DNA of 12,100 nt from Candidatus Anaerobutyricum stercoripullorum (GTDB taxonomy: Bacteria > Bacillota > Clostridia > Lachnospirales > Lachnospiraceae). This document shows, piece after piece, positions 12,098 through 12,100 of this stretch (positions are counted from its first letter, which is position 1; every line of letters begins with the position of its first letter). A program made the position numbers and the translations under genes. The notes beneath the pieces were generated by a model. It made no database searches. It saw nothing but the letters and a program-made list of their open reading frames with translations, and was not told the DNA's origin. The stretch spans positions 1 to 12,100 of the forward strand of contig DXEQ01000155.1 in assembly GCA_019114885.1 (NCBI GenBank), given 5' to 3'.

Positions 12098-12100
12098 GGA

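Larger units (their letters stand above)
11761..12100. other. AT-rich intergenic region at the right edge
   Basis: These 340 bases hold no gene I can defend. They contain the upstream elements of the HTH regulator gene (11774-11852), a very AT-rich stretch (11855-11920), a pair of overlapping hairpins (11923-11945), an inverted repeat (12015-12049) and an outward promoter (12070-12097). Confidence 0.6.

Overview
The window looks like chromosomal DNA from a spore-former-type Firmicute of class Clostridia, most likely a Lachnospiraceae-like gut anaerobe. This is inferred from AGGAGG-type ribosome binding sites, TTGACA/TATAAT-like promoters, a GHKL/LytTR two-component pair, a Spo0A C-terminal-domain protein, and a CpsB/LCP/Wzz/CpsD capsule cassette. 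Base composition is moderately GC-rich inside genes and AT-rich at promoters. I cannot assign a genus from the sequence alone.

Layout. (1) 1-415, minus: the N-terminal part of a LolD/MacB/BceA-type ABC ATPase, cut by the window edge. (2) 739-2859, plus, divergent from it: a LytTR response regulator and a GHKL sensor kinase in one operon, with a very good sigma-70 promoter preceded by 21-bp-phased direct repeats that resemble a LytTR binding site. (3) 3106-4485, plus: a stand-alone citrate synthase with a roughly 130-nt leader. (4) A stem-loop at 4591-4654 separates it from a convergent, minus-strand, receiver-less Spo0A_C-domain protein (4743-5120). (5) 5281-5808, minus: a PsiE-like four-helix membrane protein with a tail of 14-residue tandem repeats. 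(6) Divergent from it, an AEC-family permease (about 5937-6845) whose start codon is problematic. (7) 7053-10598, plus: an exopolysaccharide/capsule control cassette made of a CpsB-type PHP phosphatase, a 39-aa membrane mini-protein, an LCP-family transferase, a Wzz/CpsC-type co-polymerase and modulator, and a CpsD-type BY-kinase with a C-terminal tyrosine cluster. (8) 10823-11425, plus: a secreted, extremely lysine-rich two-domain protein with codon use unlike its neighbours and a textbook terminator. (9) 11503-11760, minus: a small HTH regulator, followed by an AT-rich intergenic region with palindromes and a strong outward promoter at the right edge.

How the genes fit together. The two-component system probably senses a signal at the membrane and may control the divergent ABC transporter and itself. 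The capsule cassette contains the phosphorylation cycle (kinase, modulator, phosphatase) and the ligase-type enzyme (LCP) but no glycosyltransferase, flippase or polymerase inside the window. It could therefore regulate sugar-polymer genes elsewhere, or be a partly separated control module.

Nothing here proves a wholly new system. The most promising under-described items are the 39-aa membrane protein embedded in the capsule operon, the lysine-rich secreted protein immediately downstream, the receiver-less Spo0A_C protein, the repeat tail of the PsiE-like protein, and the LytTR-type repeats.
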